The position numbers and the translations under genes are program-made. From Coniochaeta sp. PMI_546 (lineage: Eukaryota > Ascomycota > Sordariomycetes > Coniochaetales > Coniochaetaceae): 64,000 nt of DNA. The DNA lies in the NCBI GenBank assembly GCA_021432605.1, contig MU271146.1:1054001-1118000 (forward strand). Reading direction: 5' to 3'. Of the stretch, positions 1 through 12,203 are shown piece by piece. Positions within the stretch are counted from its first letter, which is position 1. Each line of letters starts with the position of its first letter. The notes under the pieces are model-generated. The model saw nothing but the letters and a program-made list of their open reading frames with translations. It was not told the origin of the DNA and searched no databases.

Positions 1-2
1 GC

Positions 3-395
3 GATTTCCATACGACGGTCATGGTCACGGACGCCTCCGTGGCCCCCGATCAGGTTGTCGAGGTGCAGTTCTCGGAACTCCATAAGGCCTACCTCCCCGC
101 CGTGAAGCAGGGGGACACCATGGTTCTTAAAAATTTTGAGATCGTGTCACTTCCAGGCCGAGAATTCGCTCTCAAGCAGCGCGACGAGGAGTCATCGTGG
201 GCGGTGTATGACGCTGACTACGAGGTGCCGGGCGGCAGGGGAGGACCTGACTTTGAGATTCAGCCGGCGGTGAAGGACTATCTGCATGACCTGAGAGTGT
301 GGTACAATGATCTGGATGTGCTGGATCGGGAGAAACTGGCCACAGCAGTGACGAAGTTGGCCGAGACTGCTCACGGCGAGAGCGTCAGTGGTTAG
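3..395 (+). CDS. C-terminal end of a Telo_bind (POT1/Cdc13-like OB-fold) protein, 5' partial
   Basis: The gene enters from the left edge: the frame is open from base 3 and ends at a TAG at 393-395, leaving about 130 residues. The fragment reads FHTTVMVTD...DQVVEVQF, then QGDTMVLKNFEIVSL, REFALKQ and SSWAVYD. This is the pattern of the telomeric single-strand DNA-binding POT1/Cdc13 OB fold found at the end of large filamentous-fungal proteins: a strand with V-V-V-Q-F, a GD turn, then a strand ending in W-A-V. A short helical tail (residues about 85-125) follows. If right, it binds G-rich single-stranded telomeric DNA in the nucleus. The family call comes from memory of the fold pattern; the upstream part needed to confirm it is outside the window. 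The in-frame ATG at 21 is internal, not the start. Confidence 0.6.
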   Translation, partial: DFHTTVMVTDASVAPDQVVEVQFSELHKAYLPAVKQGDTMVLKNFEIVSLPGREFALKQRDEESSWAVYDADYEVPGGRGGPDFEIQPAVKDYLHDLRVWYNDLDVLDREKLATAVTKLAETAHGESVSG

Positions 396-1092
396 CCCCA
401 TGATGTTTGATTATGAGAGTGGTATGGCAGATGTGTAATATTTTGTGTTGTTACGCTGAACGGACAAGGCAGTGGCGATGAGCCTTACGAAATGTACAGT
501 ATAGTCGGGATTTTAGGACCATGAGTGGCCTAGACTCTATCTGCGAGGGGAAAGGGGGTCAGTATCAGAAGCGCTATATCGCAGTGTACTTGAAATGGAA
601 GTTACAAAAATTCGATCGCCTCCCAGTAGAAGCGTCCCCATCCAGAGAACTAAAAATGTAGTGACACCCAGCCACCAGACTTGTGATTGGCTTCGTTAAG
701 TCTAATCTGGCTCCTTCCTAGACTTATCTCCAGCTTATATACCTGACTTTGCCGTTCCGTCCTCTTGGGTCCAGAGCATAATTTGGAAACCCCACAAGTT
801 GTGAAAGCACACTGCGCAGCAAGCAGCACCAAAATTATTTGAGCTTTTGCCCCACCGAAAGGGACCCCTCTCCTCACCCAAGCCCAATAGAACGACATAC
901 GTAACAGCAGCCATACCAGGTATTCGCACAAGAGTACGACAGTTCGGTTCGTGGCATTATATACTCAGACGGTAGTTGCAGTATCTGGTTATCTCAAATT
1001 TCAGGAAAGCATGTGCAGCGGGATTTAAGCTTTCCTACCACGACGCCCCCCACGAGACCACCTCCACCACCACCACCACCTCGCCGTCCGCC
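396..1092. other. Intergenic: 3' end of the OB-fold gene and promoter of SRP72
   Basis: No supportable gene. Only short minus-strand ORFs without family features occur. A run of CAC/CCA trinucleotides lies at about 1057-1081, just before the SRP72 start. Confidence 0.6.
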
Positions 1093-3157
1093 ATGGCCGA
1101 GCTCGGTGCCCTCAACTCGCTGCTTCGTAGCTCGAGCATAGAAGACCACGAAGAAGCCCTGCGCCTCGCCGATGCAGCAATAAAGTCCTCGCGGTCCGGT
1201 GCCGACGAACAAACCCTCACCGCTCACCACACCAAAGTCGTCGCCCTGCTCAAGCTCGACCGTTTCGACGATGCCCTGCGCGCCATTGCCGCAGCCGGCA
1301 CCCGTCTCGAGGACCAGTGTCTACTAGAAAAGGCTTACGCGCTCTACAAGACTGGCCAACTATCCGACGCGCAGGTCGTTCTGAAGAAAGCGCAGGCGTC
1401 ACGGGGCGTGCGACACGTGGCAGCACAGGTCGCCTACCGCGCCGAGAAGTTCGACGATGCGGCAGCGATCTACAGGGAGCTGCTCAACGCCGCCGACGAT
1501 GGCATCCTGGGCGAGGAGAACGACCTGCGCATCAACCTGCTCGCCGCAGATGCCCAGCTCGAGTGGTCAGGCAACGGCCATCTCGTGCCCGCAAACGAGA
1601 AGCAGCCCGGCCGCGAGGAGATGGAGGCTTTCGAGACGGCGTACAATGCCGCTTGCGGCTGCCTTGCGAGGGGCGACTTTGCCAAGGCGGCGATGCTGCT
1701 GAAGCGGTCGCGGGATCTTTGCGAGGCGTCGGAGGATCTGGGTGACGAGGAGAAGAAGGCCGAGCTGGTGCCTATCATTGTACAGCAGGCCTATGTTTCA
1801 ACCAAGTTGGGCAAGTTGGAGGAGGCCGCTGCGCTTCAGAACGCTATTGCGCTAGATGAGTAGGTTTATCACCAACCCTAGATCAGAGAGTGTTGTTTGC
1901 TAACCCTTAGCCACCAGAATCTCTGATGCCGCGACAAAAGCGGTAGCGCAGAACAACTCTCTGGTTCTACAACCACAGAGAAACCCCTATAACACGCAAA
2001 AGCTGGTGCAGGCAGTGCCCAAGATTGCGGGTAACGACCGCCTGTTCGAGTATCAATCTACGGTGCTCAGGAGGAACAAGTACATCATCGAGCTCCAGTG
2101 CCAAAAGTTCCCCGGTGTCAAGAAGACAACCGGTCACATTATCGCTGGCGAGTCCTCATCGCCAGTATCAAGCGACAAAGCGGCACTAGGTGTCATCCAC
2201 GCGGCGGCGAAAGCCGAGCTCCGGACCGGCAAGGAGGCCCTCCGCAGCATCCTCCCCATGCTCGATAGCCGGCCGGACGACGTCGGCCTCCTTCTGACCA
2301 TCATCCAGCTGTACATCCAGACCGAGCAGCCGGGTAAGGCGTTGGCTCTTCTCGAAGCCTTCTTCAAACGCCTCGAGGCTGCCACCACATCCGATCGCGC
2401 AGACGTCCGCTTCGCACCGGGTCTAGTCGCTCTCGCCGTGTCGTTATACCGCCTTCAAGGCCGGCACACCGCCATCCGGGCTGAACTAGCCAAAGCCGCC
2501 GCGCACTGGGAGAAATCGTCATCAAGCACGACATCCTCGCGATCCGACTCCCTTCTCCGCGAAGCGGGCATCGCCCTCCTGCACTCCTCCAATCCCTCGG
2601 ACCTCTCAGTTTCTGGCGCAGCCTTCGAACGCCTAACAGCCGCATCGCCAGACGACCGCGCCGCTCGCGCAGGTCTTGTAGCCTCCTTCGCCCTTTCCGA
2701 CCCACAAAAAGCATCCCCTCACGTCGACGCCCTGTCACCAGTAGACAAACTCATCTCCGGCGTCGACGTCGCCGCCCTTCTCGAGCACGGCGTGGCCTCC
2801 CTCCCCGCCCCTCCCACAGCGGCAGGCAAGAAGCGCTCTGCGCCAGAGCCCGAAGACTCAGCAGCAAAGAAGGCCAAGACGGAGGCGGAACCGCGCAAGC
2901 GCCGCGGCAAGCTGCCCAAGGACTTTGACCCGACCAAGAAGCCCGACCCGGAGAGGTGGCTGCCTCTGCGGGACCGGAGCAGCTACCGGCCCAAGGGTAA
3001 GAAGGGGAAGAAGAGGGCTGCCGAAGCCACGCAGGGTGGGCCGGTGAAGGAGGAGGAGACGCTGGAGCTTGTCGGTGGTGCGGGGGCTGTCAAGGTCGAG
3101 AAGGCTGGTGGTGGAGGGGGTGCGGGGGGGAAGAAGAAGAAGAAGGGGAAGAAATGA
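1093..3157 (+). CDS. SRP72: Signal recognition particle subunit SRP72
   Basis: Two exons, 1093-1859 and 1918-3157, give 668 aa. The intron has donor GTAGGT, a GCTAACC branch site and acceptor CCAG; splicing reads D-E-I-S-D across the junction and restores the frame. SRP72 binds 7SL RNA with SRP68 and is needed for co-translational targeting to the ER. The N-terminal 400 or so residues are helical TPR-like repeats (for example the EKAYALYKTGQLSDAQVVL stretch near residue 80). The C-terminus is basic and carries the SRP72 RNA-binding motif PERWLPLRDRSSY at about residue 600, followed by KGKKGKK and a Gly/Lys tail. ATG 1093 (context GCCATGG, protein MAELGALNSLL) is preferred over the in-frame ATG 976, whose extra residues are low-complexity Thr. 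Length fits the family. Confidence 0.93.
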
Positions 3158-3727
3158 AGGATGGATCTCAAAGAGACTGGGGTCTTGCTGTATACACAAG
3201 CAATCATGGCGAGAGTTACGTCTTTCAATGGAATGTGTAGCAGCTTTTTCCGACTATTTCGTCTCTGTTTGCTTGCGTCAATGAATGTGCGGCACTGCTG
3301 CTTGAACCGCATTCTTTGACTAGGGGGTGGGCTGTGTCAGTGAGCCCCTTTACCTTTGACAAGGCCAAGGCTCAAAGTAACGTGTAGCTGGAGGTTGATG
3401 GTTGTCAAGGTGGTCGGTCCATTAGATCTGGGCTTCTACCTCTATGTCGTCTTATACGACGCACACACCAATGGCTTTGGATTAACAGGCTTCTTTGTCA
3501 TGTCCGACCAAATGAGCTCTCTTTCTACAGTATGAAGATATCCAGACCATCTGAAGTACATGCTGATAGTTCTCTTTGTTACCCCGTAGATATAAGACGG
3601 AGATGGTTGCCAGAGAATATGGTATGTCTCTATTAGTCCTCGTACTTACTCGAAACCACACAAACATCCGACGGGAGCGTAGGTTTGATCTACAGACCTC
3701 AGTCCCTCCACACCAAGGTATCTCGCA
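3158..3727. other. Intergenic between SRP72 and a small gene
   Basis: No gene seen. A GTATGT donor near 3622 and an AG just before 3719 could bound a 5'UTR intron of the downstream small gene. Confidence 0.4.
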
Positions 3728-4066
3728 ATGTCGACTCCAGAAGCAGTCAGCTCCCCAGCTGGCTCCCCAGTCGACTCTCCAACCAAGCCAAGCGCCCGTA
3801 GAGTCAACATCAGATACATCAACACCCACCCCACCTCCAACTTCGAGGGGCTGGCGACGCACACGGACAAGTCCCTGCACCACGTCCTCGTGCAGATAGT
3901 CAAGCATCTGGAGCGAGGTATCTACCGCATCGTGAGCCTGGAGGCGGCCGAAGACAAGTGCACTGTGGTCGTATCGACCGAGAAAAAACACGACGAGATC
4001 ATGTGGAGGAACGGTTTTCCTTGGGACATCGAGTCGGAGCCGCTGAGGGAGATTGTGTTGAAGTAG
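3728..4066 (+). CDS. Small unknown protein (112 aa)
   Basis: I do not recognise this family. The single exon encodes 112 residues: a Ser/Pro-rich leader (about 1-25), then a compact mixed segment with RVNIRYINTHPTSNFEG, HHVLVQIVKHLERGIYRIVSLE and CTVVVSTEKKHDEIMWRNGFPW. The hydrophobic/charged alternation after residue 25 looks like a small folded alpha/beta domain rather than chance ORF, and there is no signal peptide or membrane segment. It lies between SRP72 and the 3' end of the Sec7 gene, with about 1 kb of non-coding DNA downstream. A lineage-restricted gene is the simplest reading; a spurious ORF cannot be excluded. Confidence 0.55.
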   Translation: MSTPEAVSSPAGSPVDSPTKPSARRVNIRYINTHPTSNFEGLATHTDKSLHHVLVQIVKHLERGIYRIVSLEAAEDKCTVVVSTEKKHDEIMWRNGFPWDIESEPLREIVLK

Positions 4067-5074
4067 ATATTCGTGGGGATCTGGTGGTACTGTGTAGCTC
4101 TACTGAACCTTATATGCCAGGACAAAGTCCCTGGTGTTTGTATAACTACGTCCTTGATGCAGCTTGTAGATACCTAACCTGATCTGATACTATCCTTCCA
4201 CCATCTGCCATAAGGTTGAAAGCTGGGTGGAAACCCTGTTCGTGTTCTCCTTGTAGAAGGGAAAATAATAGGGTTTGAGGACAGGTGACGCTGAATGAGA
4301 CTATGTGAGTATAAGATATCGACTTTAAAATATACACAAAGTCTAGATTGAAAAGAGACAAGAAAAAAGATGGCCGCGAAACTTTAAAAACAAAGACATA
4401 AGAACCAATATCATAGAAGCTCCAACACACACGCTTCCTCAGACGTAACCCGGAATTCACAAAGTGCCACGGCATATGCGAAACAGAACGTATGAACAGG
4501 ATTCGAAGAAACAGCTCCCTCGCAAGAAGGCTACACTATAGCCCTTTTCATTGCGCGTTAGACGCGGTTTCTACTAGTCTAGGTAAGTTGACCACTGCTG
4601 CACAGTATCATGACACGTCTGCCTGTTTTGTCCTCGTGGACGATGAATGGGCTTCTGTCGGTACTGTAGGCCATTCTATGGGACGACGAGGGAAGATGAC
4701 ATGACTCTGGTCTCGATCAGGGGCAAAAATGAGGCTTGGAAGCAAAGAATTTAGCGTTTTGCGTGAAGATAAAAGTTAGAACATGCGCATTATTACGGTA
4801 CAGAGACTTCCAAGTTGGAAACAGCTGATTATAGACGGAGCAAAAAGTAGACGTGAGTGATCACCGTTCGGTATTATATCAGTTAGGTAAGGTTATGTAG
4901 GTTTGTAAGTTGATACACCGGCAGCACATCAATGCTCCGTCGACAGCGCTCGACCGCAGAACGAGGTCGAGAATTTTCCCTCTTCGCCCCTGATTTGGCC
5001 CTTGGCCAGAGAACAACCCCCAAGATGAACCTCGACACCCTAAGGAAAATAATGTAGCATGCGGTGTAGAGCTA
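4067..5074. other. Convergent intergenic region
   Basis: Holds the 3' flanks of the small unknown gene (plus) and the Sec7 gene (minus). AT-richer than the genes. No gene, RNA or repeat recognised. Confidence 0.5.
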
Positions 5075-8000
5075 CTAGGCGCTAACAACCTGCAAAGGCG
5101 GACTGGGTAGCCTCTCGCCATGATCACTGTCACCGTTGACTGGCCGTGCGGTATTTTCAGTACCAGTTCTTGGTCGTCCGCGAACCTCCTCCTCATTCCC
5201 ATTTCCACTTCCAGCCACAAACCCATCAACAGCTGGTGAAGCGGGCGGATCAGGTGTGAAAAACTGCGTACGTCGCTTTTGTAGACCCCCTTCATCTGCT
5301 TCATCGTCACTGCTGTCATCCCCATTTTGCCGGAGACCGGGTGTCTCGCCATCAGACTCACCCTCGATAGGCGGCAGGGGGCTGCGCCGACCGTCCGAGA
5401 AGCTGACGGCCACCTCGCTGTCTGTGTCGGAGGGTACTGTTAGGGTGCCCATCGAGTGAGCAGATGCCGAGGTAGACCTGGCTGCCGCCTGTTGCGCAGA
5501 AGAGTACTTCCTATGTAGCTCGCGAAAGCTGCGCGCAGTAGCTGTGCTAGCGCTAGCGGCCGACTCGCGACGCTCGTGTTCGTCGCGGCTGGCCGCCCGG
5601 CGAGCGGCAGCACCTAGTACGACGCGGTAGTCCGGGGTGACTGTGCTATCGCCTGCCGACGGTGCTGTGACTGCGGCTGAGCTGGACGACGACGAAGTAT
5701 TTGCGCCTTCTGACTGTGCCGCCTGGAGTGCCCTGTTGCGCTGCAGGCGGAGATGCTCGTCAGGCGTCAAGTTCTGGAGCTCGGTGCCAAAGGTGATGAC
5801 AGACGCCTTCTTCCCGTGGACGACAAAAGAGCCGGAGCCACGAGTCAAGAAGTCGGGGGCGTTAATGTTGTTGTCGGCTTTCAACTCCTCCGACACGACC
5901 CCATTCGACACCGAGTCACGACCACGACGGCTCCGAACATGCGATATGTGGCCGGCACCCTCCCTAAGAGTACGCTGCAGGCTGCGGCGGATCTTGCTGC
6001 GATCGGACATCGCGCTGTTGTGTCGTTCCCGCCCGTCCTCGCTATCTGCAGCGGGGTTGAGCGCTTTTGAATCCGCTTGAGCTTTCTGGGCTGAGCCTAT
6101 CAGGCCGGCTTTCTCCAACAGATCCCGCTCGTCAGCATCGACATCGTCTCCGGCATTCGTGACCACTTTCTCGGCTGCTGGCGCCGAACTCGAGCTGCGA
6201 ATCTTCCGCGGTGGCGTTGCGGTAATGGAATGGTTGGACGATATCACGCTGGATATCGACCCTTTTCTGAGATCAACTCTATCAAAGGTCAGGTTCGGAA
6301 TCTCCCATGAGTTCTGATGCCGGTGGAAGCTGGCAGCTGTCGCACTTGTTGGCGGCGTCTGGAAGACATCTGTCACCGGCGACTCGTCGTCCGACTTCAC
6401 TGTAACGGTCGACGTCCGGGTTAACGCGAGTTGGCTCGGCGAGCGCGTACTCTGCGGCGATGCCGCGTGCACGCTACCCCTTGTTTCAACCGGTGTTATT
6501 GTCCCATTTTCTTGCGATGCTGGAGCCTCCTGGTTGGGCTTATCTTCCGGCAAGCCCAGCAACTGACGCTCTTCCTCAAGATCCCATACAAGTATGTCGC
6601 GATGGCATCGTATCTTCCACATGTCGACCCGCGTCCACTTCAGCTGCGCAGCCAGCTTTGCGGCAGAGAGGAGCATTTGTTCTCTTGTCTTTGGGTGGAT
6701 TGGGGCGAGGATCTGCAGGTGCCTTGCATTGCGGAGCTGCAGGTCAAGCTGCTTGTTTAGAGCCTCGAGCTTTTCCTCGGCATCTGCAATCTTTTGAGCC
6801 ATGATGTCGCGGCGGGCGGCAAGTATGTCCTGCACCATCTGGTGGTCAATCCTGCTCCGAGATATCATCACTTCTCCAGAAGGTGTCTGGACGGCATCAC
6901 CATCGGTGTCAAGTCTCCTAATAGCCCGCCGTCCTTGACCGTCGTAGCCACCCCCGACAACGCCCCTCATCCGCACACCCGAGGTCCGGAAAGCAGCCGC
7001 GTAGTTGAGCTTGGCCAACCAATCATTCATCTCCTCCTCATTATCTGCCAGGAGGACTTCTTCGAACCCACCATGCCTCACGTACGTGAATGCATGCTTG
7101 TGCTTTTTGTACGTAGTGTCGAGTAGTGCCACAGCACCGTCAGTCGACATGAGAGCGTCCGGCTTGAAGTTATCCAGTGGAGGCTTAAAAATCACTGGCA
7201 TACCATCATGACCTTGTTTAATGTGAGTCTCGTACTGGTGCAGCAGATTCTTGATCCAGCCAGTATTGCGGAAAAAGTAGAGCTGGGCCCCGGTCAAGAT
7301 GGCACCCCATTCTTGCCACGGCGAGCGCGTCTTCTTCTTTTTCGGGTCTTTGCGCCATAGTAGCCCGACCTTGGTGATCTTGATATCTACGATGCCTGGA
7401 TGAGCGCCTTCTGGGTTCGTGGCCGTCTGTTCGGTCATGAACGCGTCCGGCCGGGAGCGCGCCGAGATTATCTGGAGGATTCCCGTTTTGAAAAAGGTTC
7501 GCTGAAGCTCCTTCAGGTTGAGAGTTTGGGCAGTGCCCAGGTAGCTGTAGTGGTCTTCTATATGCATGACATCTTTCAGATTTGGGCGCAGGATGTCTAG
7601 CCTGCCGTCAATGATGAGCGTATAGGGGTCGATGGGTTCTTTGAGCGCCTTCTTTGCCGCATCCGGCGATCCGTTCGGAAATATTGACTTCTTCTTAGGC
7701 TTGTGGGCAACGATCCGCTCGCCGTTGATGTCCAAGTCGTCCTCGACGTGGATAAAAGGAGTGTAGGTAATATTGTCGTAGAAGACTTCCAAGATCTCCT
7801 GGAAGATGCCCTCGCCTTGGGTATTCTTCACGTAGTCGGCCTTCTGCATCTTGTGCTTGTTATTCTTGTTGAAAACATCAGTGTGAAGGATGAGCAACGA
7901 GAAGGCGATAAAATATGCCTGCTCAGACGACGAGTAGATCCCCGGGTTACATTCGTGATACCGGTTCGCAAAGGCCTGGAGTGTCCGGTCAATCTGCTGA

Positions 8001-9761
8001 GTCTCTTTCGGAAGCTCGGCTTCCATGAGCAGTTTTCGAATGGCCATATCCATTGGATCACCAAAGAAGCTGAAGCCGCGCATATAACTCCGTAGCACGG
8101 CTTGAGAAAACTGATCCGTGCCTTTGGAAACTGCTGCGGCAATCACACTCCGACTCACAACCTCCTCAAGGCGGGCAAGATACTTTGCAGGTGTATCGTC
8201 GTCTCGCCGCTCAGGGAGCACGATAGACCCGCGCGCAAGCTGAAGGGAGTTGTTCTTACTTGTGTTCGAACCTGGTGTGGCCGGAGTAAGATTTCCTCCC
8301 CGTCCATTTGACTGTGACTCCTGTCTCATCCTGCTAAGTCCAAGCAGGTCGCCGAAGCTCTTCCTGCCGGTCGATGACGAGGTCCTCGTGGTCGGCGGCG
8401 CAAGATGCTCGTCTACTGATGGTCTCGGAGAATTGCGTCCGAGGGAGCTCATTGTCGAGGATCTCCCCCTAAGATTCAAATGAGCTCGAGTGGGCGAGGA
8501 TTGACCAGAATTCCTAGAAGTCGGCCTGAACAGGGCAGTGGCAGGCGATGCGGACTTGCCAAAGAATGAAAACCCAGCAGGATGTCCTGGAGGGGTTGCG
8601 ACATCGTGCACTGAATTCGGACGAGACGTCGTGGGCGTTCTCTGCGAACCGGATCTTGACGGTGAGCCATTAGACGTGCTCACATCAGGGGTCGGCGACC
8701 CTACGGAAGAGTTGGACGTCCGGGACTCAGTGGTCGTGGAGAGGTTGCTCTTGAGGTGAGATATTGGAAACAGCGGCTCAGGCTGCTTCGGTTTCCTGCG
8801 CAGGCGGAAAAAAGTGGTTGTGGTGTGGGTTGTCTGTGTGGTAGTTGTGGTGCTGCTGTAGTATTGGTGGTTACCAGAACTTCCGTCAGATCTCGAGGAC
8901 TCGGACAGGCGAGTCCCTGGTATCGCCAGAGACGCAGTACCATCCTCACCGTTACCATCTACAGCCGAGGAGATGGAGGTCTTTGGGCGCGGTGCCTCGT
9001 CGAAAGTGACACTCTGTTTGCCGGATGCAGCGGCCTGCGGTATCATCGACATGCGCCTATCCTTCTTCTCAGGATCGGACGAACGACCTATGCTACCGTG
9101 CTTCTCTGTGCGTGGTTCCTCGCCGGATTTTCGGATGCGAGAGGATAGCCTTATGCGCGGTTGTTTCTTCTGCGGGGCATTGAACTCGAGGGTAGGGGCA
9201 GTCGTGATGATTTCTGGAGCTGGATCGCGTGTTAGCCTGTGTAGAGGCAAGGAAGGGAAGAGGTAGTGAAATGAACAAGCGAAACGACAAGGTAGGGCAT
9301 GACATACGTCGCGGTACGGGCGGTGGCTTCTCAGCAGCGGCCTGCTGCTTCGCCTTGGTCGCGAGCTGGGAATCGGAGGCGTTGCGGAAGCGGAGCATCG
9401 AGAACCGGCGATGTTTGGGCGTCTCGTCTTGAATGGGAGGTGATTCCGGCCTAGCAAACAGATCTGACGCGGAGGCGGACAAGGTCAGGTGGTTGGAGGA
9501 GGAAGACATGCCATCGTTTGGCGGAGTGACAGGAGGAGCCGGAACAACAACAAGGGCTGGCCCGGATTCCTGGAGGGCGGAGAGGGCGCCAGAGGGGCTT
9601 GCGAGGCCGGCAGCGGACCCGGGTCGCGAATGCGGCTGTGAGGGCGTGAGGGAGGTGCTGCTCAGGTTGTTGGAGGCTGCGGCGTCGTTGCGGTGCAACA
9701 CGGCATGCTTTCGCATGTCAGACTCGCTAGCCATAACGCCGCGGCGGCGAAGGAACGGCAT
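5075..9761 (-). CDS. Sec7-PH domain Arf guanine-nucleotide exchange factor (Syt1-like)
   Basis: Two exons on the minus strand, 9308-9761 and 5075-9219, give about 1532 aa. Donor is GTATGT. Acceptor GATCCAG (ending 9220) keeps frame; the nearby CTCCAG would also. The Sec7 domain (about residues 495-650) has the catalytic-glutamate loop ELPKETQQIDR followed by FANRYHECNP, and the second motif AYFIAFSLLILHTDVFNKNNK, so it should convert Arf-GDP to Arf-GTP on Golgi/endosomal membranes. A PH domain follows at about 765-890 (from KVGLLWRKD to DWLAKLNYAAAF), then a coiled coil at about 950-1040. The first 490 and last 500 residues are Ser/Thr/Pro-rich and disordered. Sec7 followed by PH in a long protein matches yeast Syt1-like fungal GEFs rather than the larger Sec7/Gea proteins. 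The acceptor choice is the main uncertainty. Confidence 0.9.
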
Positions 9762-11340
9762 GATTGATGATCACATGTGGGTTTAAGTAGGGTAGGGTAT
9801 GGACGGAAGGAGTAGTCGCAATGTGATGTTTCGTAGCTGCGGCAGTGGCTGCGATCACCATGCCATGTTCGTATTGTCCGTCTCAGTACCAGCCTGATTG
9901 GAAAATGTGCTGTGGTATGAGATGGGCTGGGATACGTGTACCATAGTACGTGTAGACCCCGATAGACTTGGTTTAGTGCACCCGGACTCTCGGTCTCAGC
10001 CGCTGGGATTTGCGGAACCACTTCTTTCTTCTCCTCCCCCTTTTTCCTGTTGGATCTTTACTTCTTCACAACGTCACAAAACGGATTGACTTGAGCCACA
10101 GCCTGGATCAACTCTCAGGAAATTGCAAAGTACAAATTTGCTTGATGAGGCGCCCGATGGATGCTAGGAGGGGGGCGGGGATTGACGAACAAGAGTTTGA
10201 AAAGGATAAGATGGCAGTCAGTGACGGTGAGCACCCGACACTGAGCAACAGCAAGTTACAATTGATGTGTTATTACTGCTGCTGTGCTGGTAAAAGTCCA
10301 ATGTTGGCTGGGCTGGCAGCTTGGTCAGTGCACGCGCCTAAAAATGGCTGGGGGGCAACGTGGGCAGCGAAAAAAAAAGGGACGGAGGTCGGAAGAGAGA
10401 GACCAAGCTGAGTGTGGGGCAAAGCCACTCTGCCGCTTTGGCTGGGTGGCGCCTTACCATTTCTGGCGGTCTGGCCAAGACGGTGGGCCAGGCCCTCCCC
10501 CATTTTGAAGTCTCCACTTTCTGTCAATACACTATGTACATGGTACACTACCAGAACTACGAAGGTAGGTAAGGTAGTGTATCGTACTTACCATCTTGCC
10601 TTGCTAAGTGTACACATATAAAACCACCTACTAGTACCACAGTAGACATAGTAGCTAAGGTACACCTACACTGCAGTATGCAGTTAATTACACAGTCGAG
10701 CAAGTATTACCACACGTGTAAGGTAGTGTACCTACGCATAGAACGCAGTAGTGTCGGTGTACACGTACTGCAGCATGGCCCGTGCTGCCGCGTGACCTAC
10801 ATCAAGGGGGGGAGAATTTGGGTCTTTCTTCTCAATTGCCTTCATCTGACTAATCTGCTGATCCGTCACCGGATAAGGGACCCGACCAGACCTGACTGTA
10901 CTGCCAGCAAAGACGTCGGGATAACCGCCTTGAGGTTCTTGTGTCATCCATTGCCTCCAATGTCAACTCGGTCTCACCTTCCCAAACCGTCTCAACTTCA
11001 AACCAGAACCGCAATAGACATTCACCGTACGAAATCCATCTCTCGTTTTCCGTACTTCACTTAGGGTTTGACGATTTCCTACTTCTTCTATACTGCACGT
11101 TCTGTTCATCTGAACCTCTCATCCGCCCTTGTCCGGTCTTTGGGTCTCTTCCGCTTTCACCTCCACGAATTCGCCCTTCTCTCTACCGCCACCCCATTCA
11201 GCCAGACAGAAACCTACGGTCTCTACTGTAGCGACTGTATTTCCTCTCTCTACTCGCTCGTTTTCCTCTCACCTTTAGTCTGAAGCAACCTTCCCACTTT
11301 AAGTCATCGACTTCCTGGGCAAACCTGCTTGATCGCCAAG
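9762..11340. other. Divergent promoter region between the Sec7 gene and CDC34
   Basis: No gene. CT-rich sequence at about 11090-11340 looks like the CDC34 5'UTR. A cluster of GGTA/TACC motifs lies at about 10545-10780 (listed separately). Confidence 0.55.
10556..10760. repeat. Cluster of GGTA/TACC intergenic motifs
   Basis: Several copies of AAGGTA, GGTAGGTA, GTAGTGTA and their complements occur within 200 bases, unlike surrounding sequence. Similar short clusters recur in four other intergenic stretches of the window. Confidence 0.5.
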
Positions 11341-12203
11341 ATGTCACGATCCGGCACGAGCGGCGCCAAACATCGGCTGATGACCGAACTGCAAGCCCTG
11401 CAGAAGGAGAAATGGGTGCACTTCAATGATGTAAGTATTCGCACGCGTCATACTTTATACTTGGATCATTATCATCTAATCGGCCGATGCTGCCCTCCAG
11501 ATCGAGAATATGAACATGCAGAAGTGGCGCTTCGCTCTCATGGTCATCAATCCCGACAGCGCCTTCAACGGCGGTTACTTCAAGGCAAGCGCTCCCACTC
11601 GCCTCCTCCCAATCCACCACGCCATCTAACGAGTTCCTCTTACAGGCAGAAATGATCTTCCCGGACGATTACCCTTACGCCCCTCCCAAGTTCCGCTTCC
11701 TCCACCCAATCTACCACCCCAACATATACCCGGACGGCGCCCTCTGCATTTCCATCCTGCACAAGCCCGGCGAGGACCTGATGTCGGGCGAGCAGGCCTC
11801 CGAGCGCTGGTCGCCCCTCCAAGGCGTCGAGTCCGTCTTGCGGTCTGTCCTGCTGCTCCTCGACGACCCGGAGATCCACAGCCCCGCCAACGTCGACGCG
11901 GGCGTGCTCTACCGCGACCGGAGGGACGCCTACAACCGCCGCGCAAAGGACACCGTCGCCGCGAGCAAGAAGGACATACCCGAGGGGTTCGTCATGCCCA
12001 CCAGCTTCGAGCCCGCCCCGCCGCCAAAGGTGGAGAATGACGACGACTTCTGGAACGAGAGCGACGAGGACTACGACTTTGGAGGAAGCGATAGCGACGA
12101 GGAGGACGGCGACCAGGAGATGGGCGAGTTCGACGACGGAGAGGAGGAGGAAGACGATGCGGAGGAGATGAGCGAGGACGAGGACCAGGACGAGAAGGCC
12201 TGA
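11341..12203 (+). CDS. CDC34: Ubiquitin-conjugating enzyme E2 Cdc34/Ubc3
   Basis: Three exons, 11341-11430, 11501-11584 and 11646-12203, give 243 aa. Intron 1 is GTAAGT...CCAG. Intron 2 begins with GC (AAG|GCAAGC) and ends TTACAG, with a TCTAACG branch site; reading through gives the conserved GGYFKAEM. The UBC fold carries the HPN motif (HPNIYPDG) and catalytic Cys92 in ALCISILH. The extra acidic loop after it (HKPGEDLMSGEQASERW) is diagnostic of the Cdc34/Ubc7 class, and the acidic C-terminal tail (about residues 195-243, Asp/Glu/Ser runs) makes it Cdc34. It passes ubiquitin to SCF ligases for cell-cycle degradation. ATG 11341 (CCAAGATG) is chosen; ATG 11329 in frame would add four residues. 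It is convergent with the UIM protein gene downstream. Confidence 0.95.
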
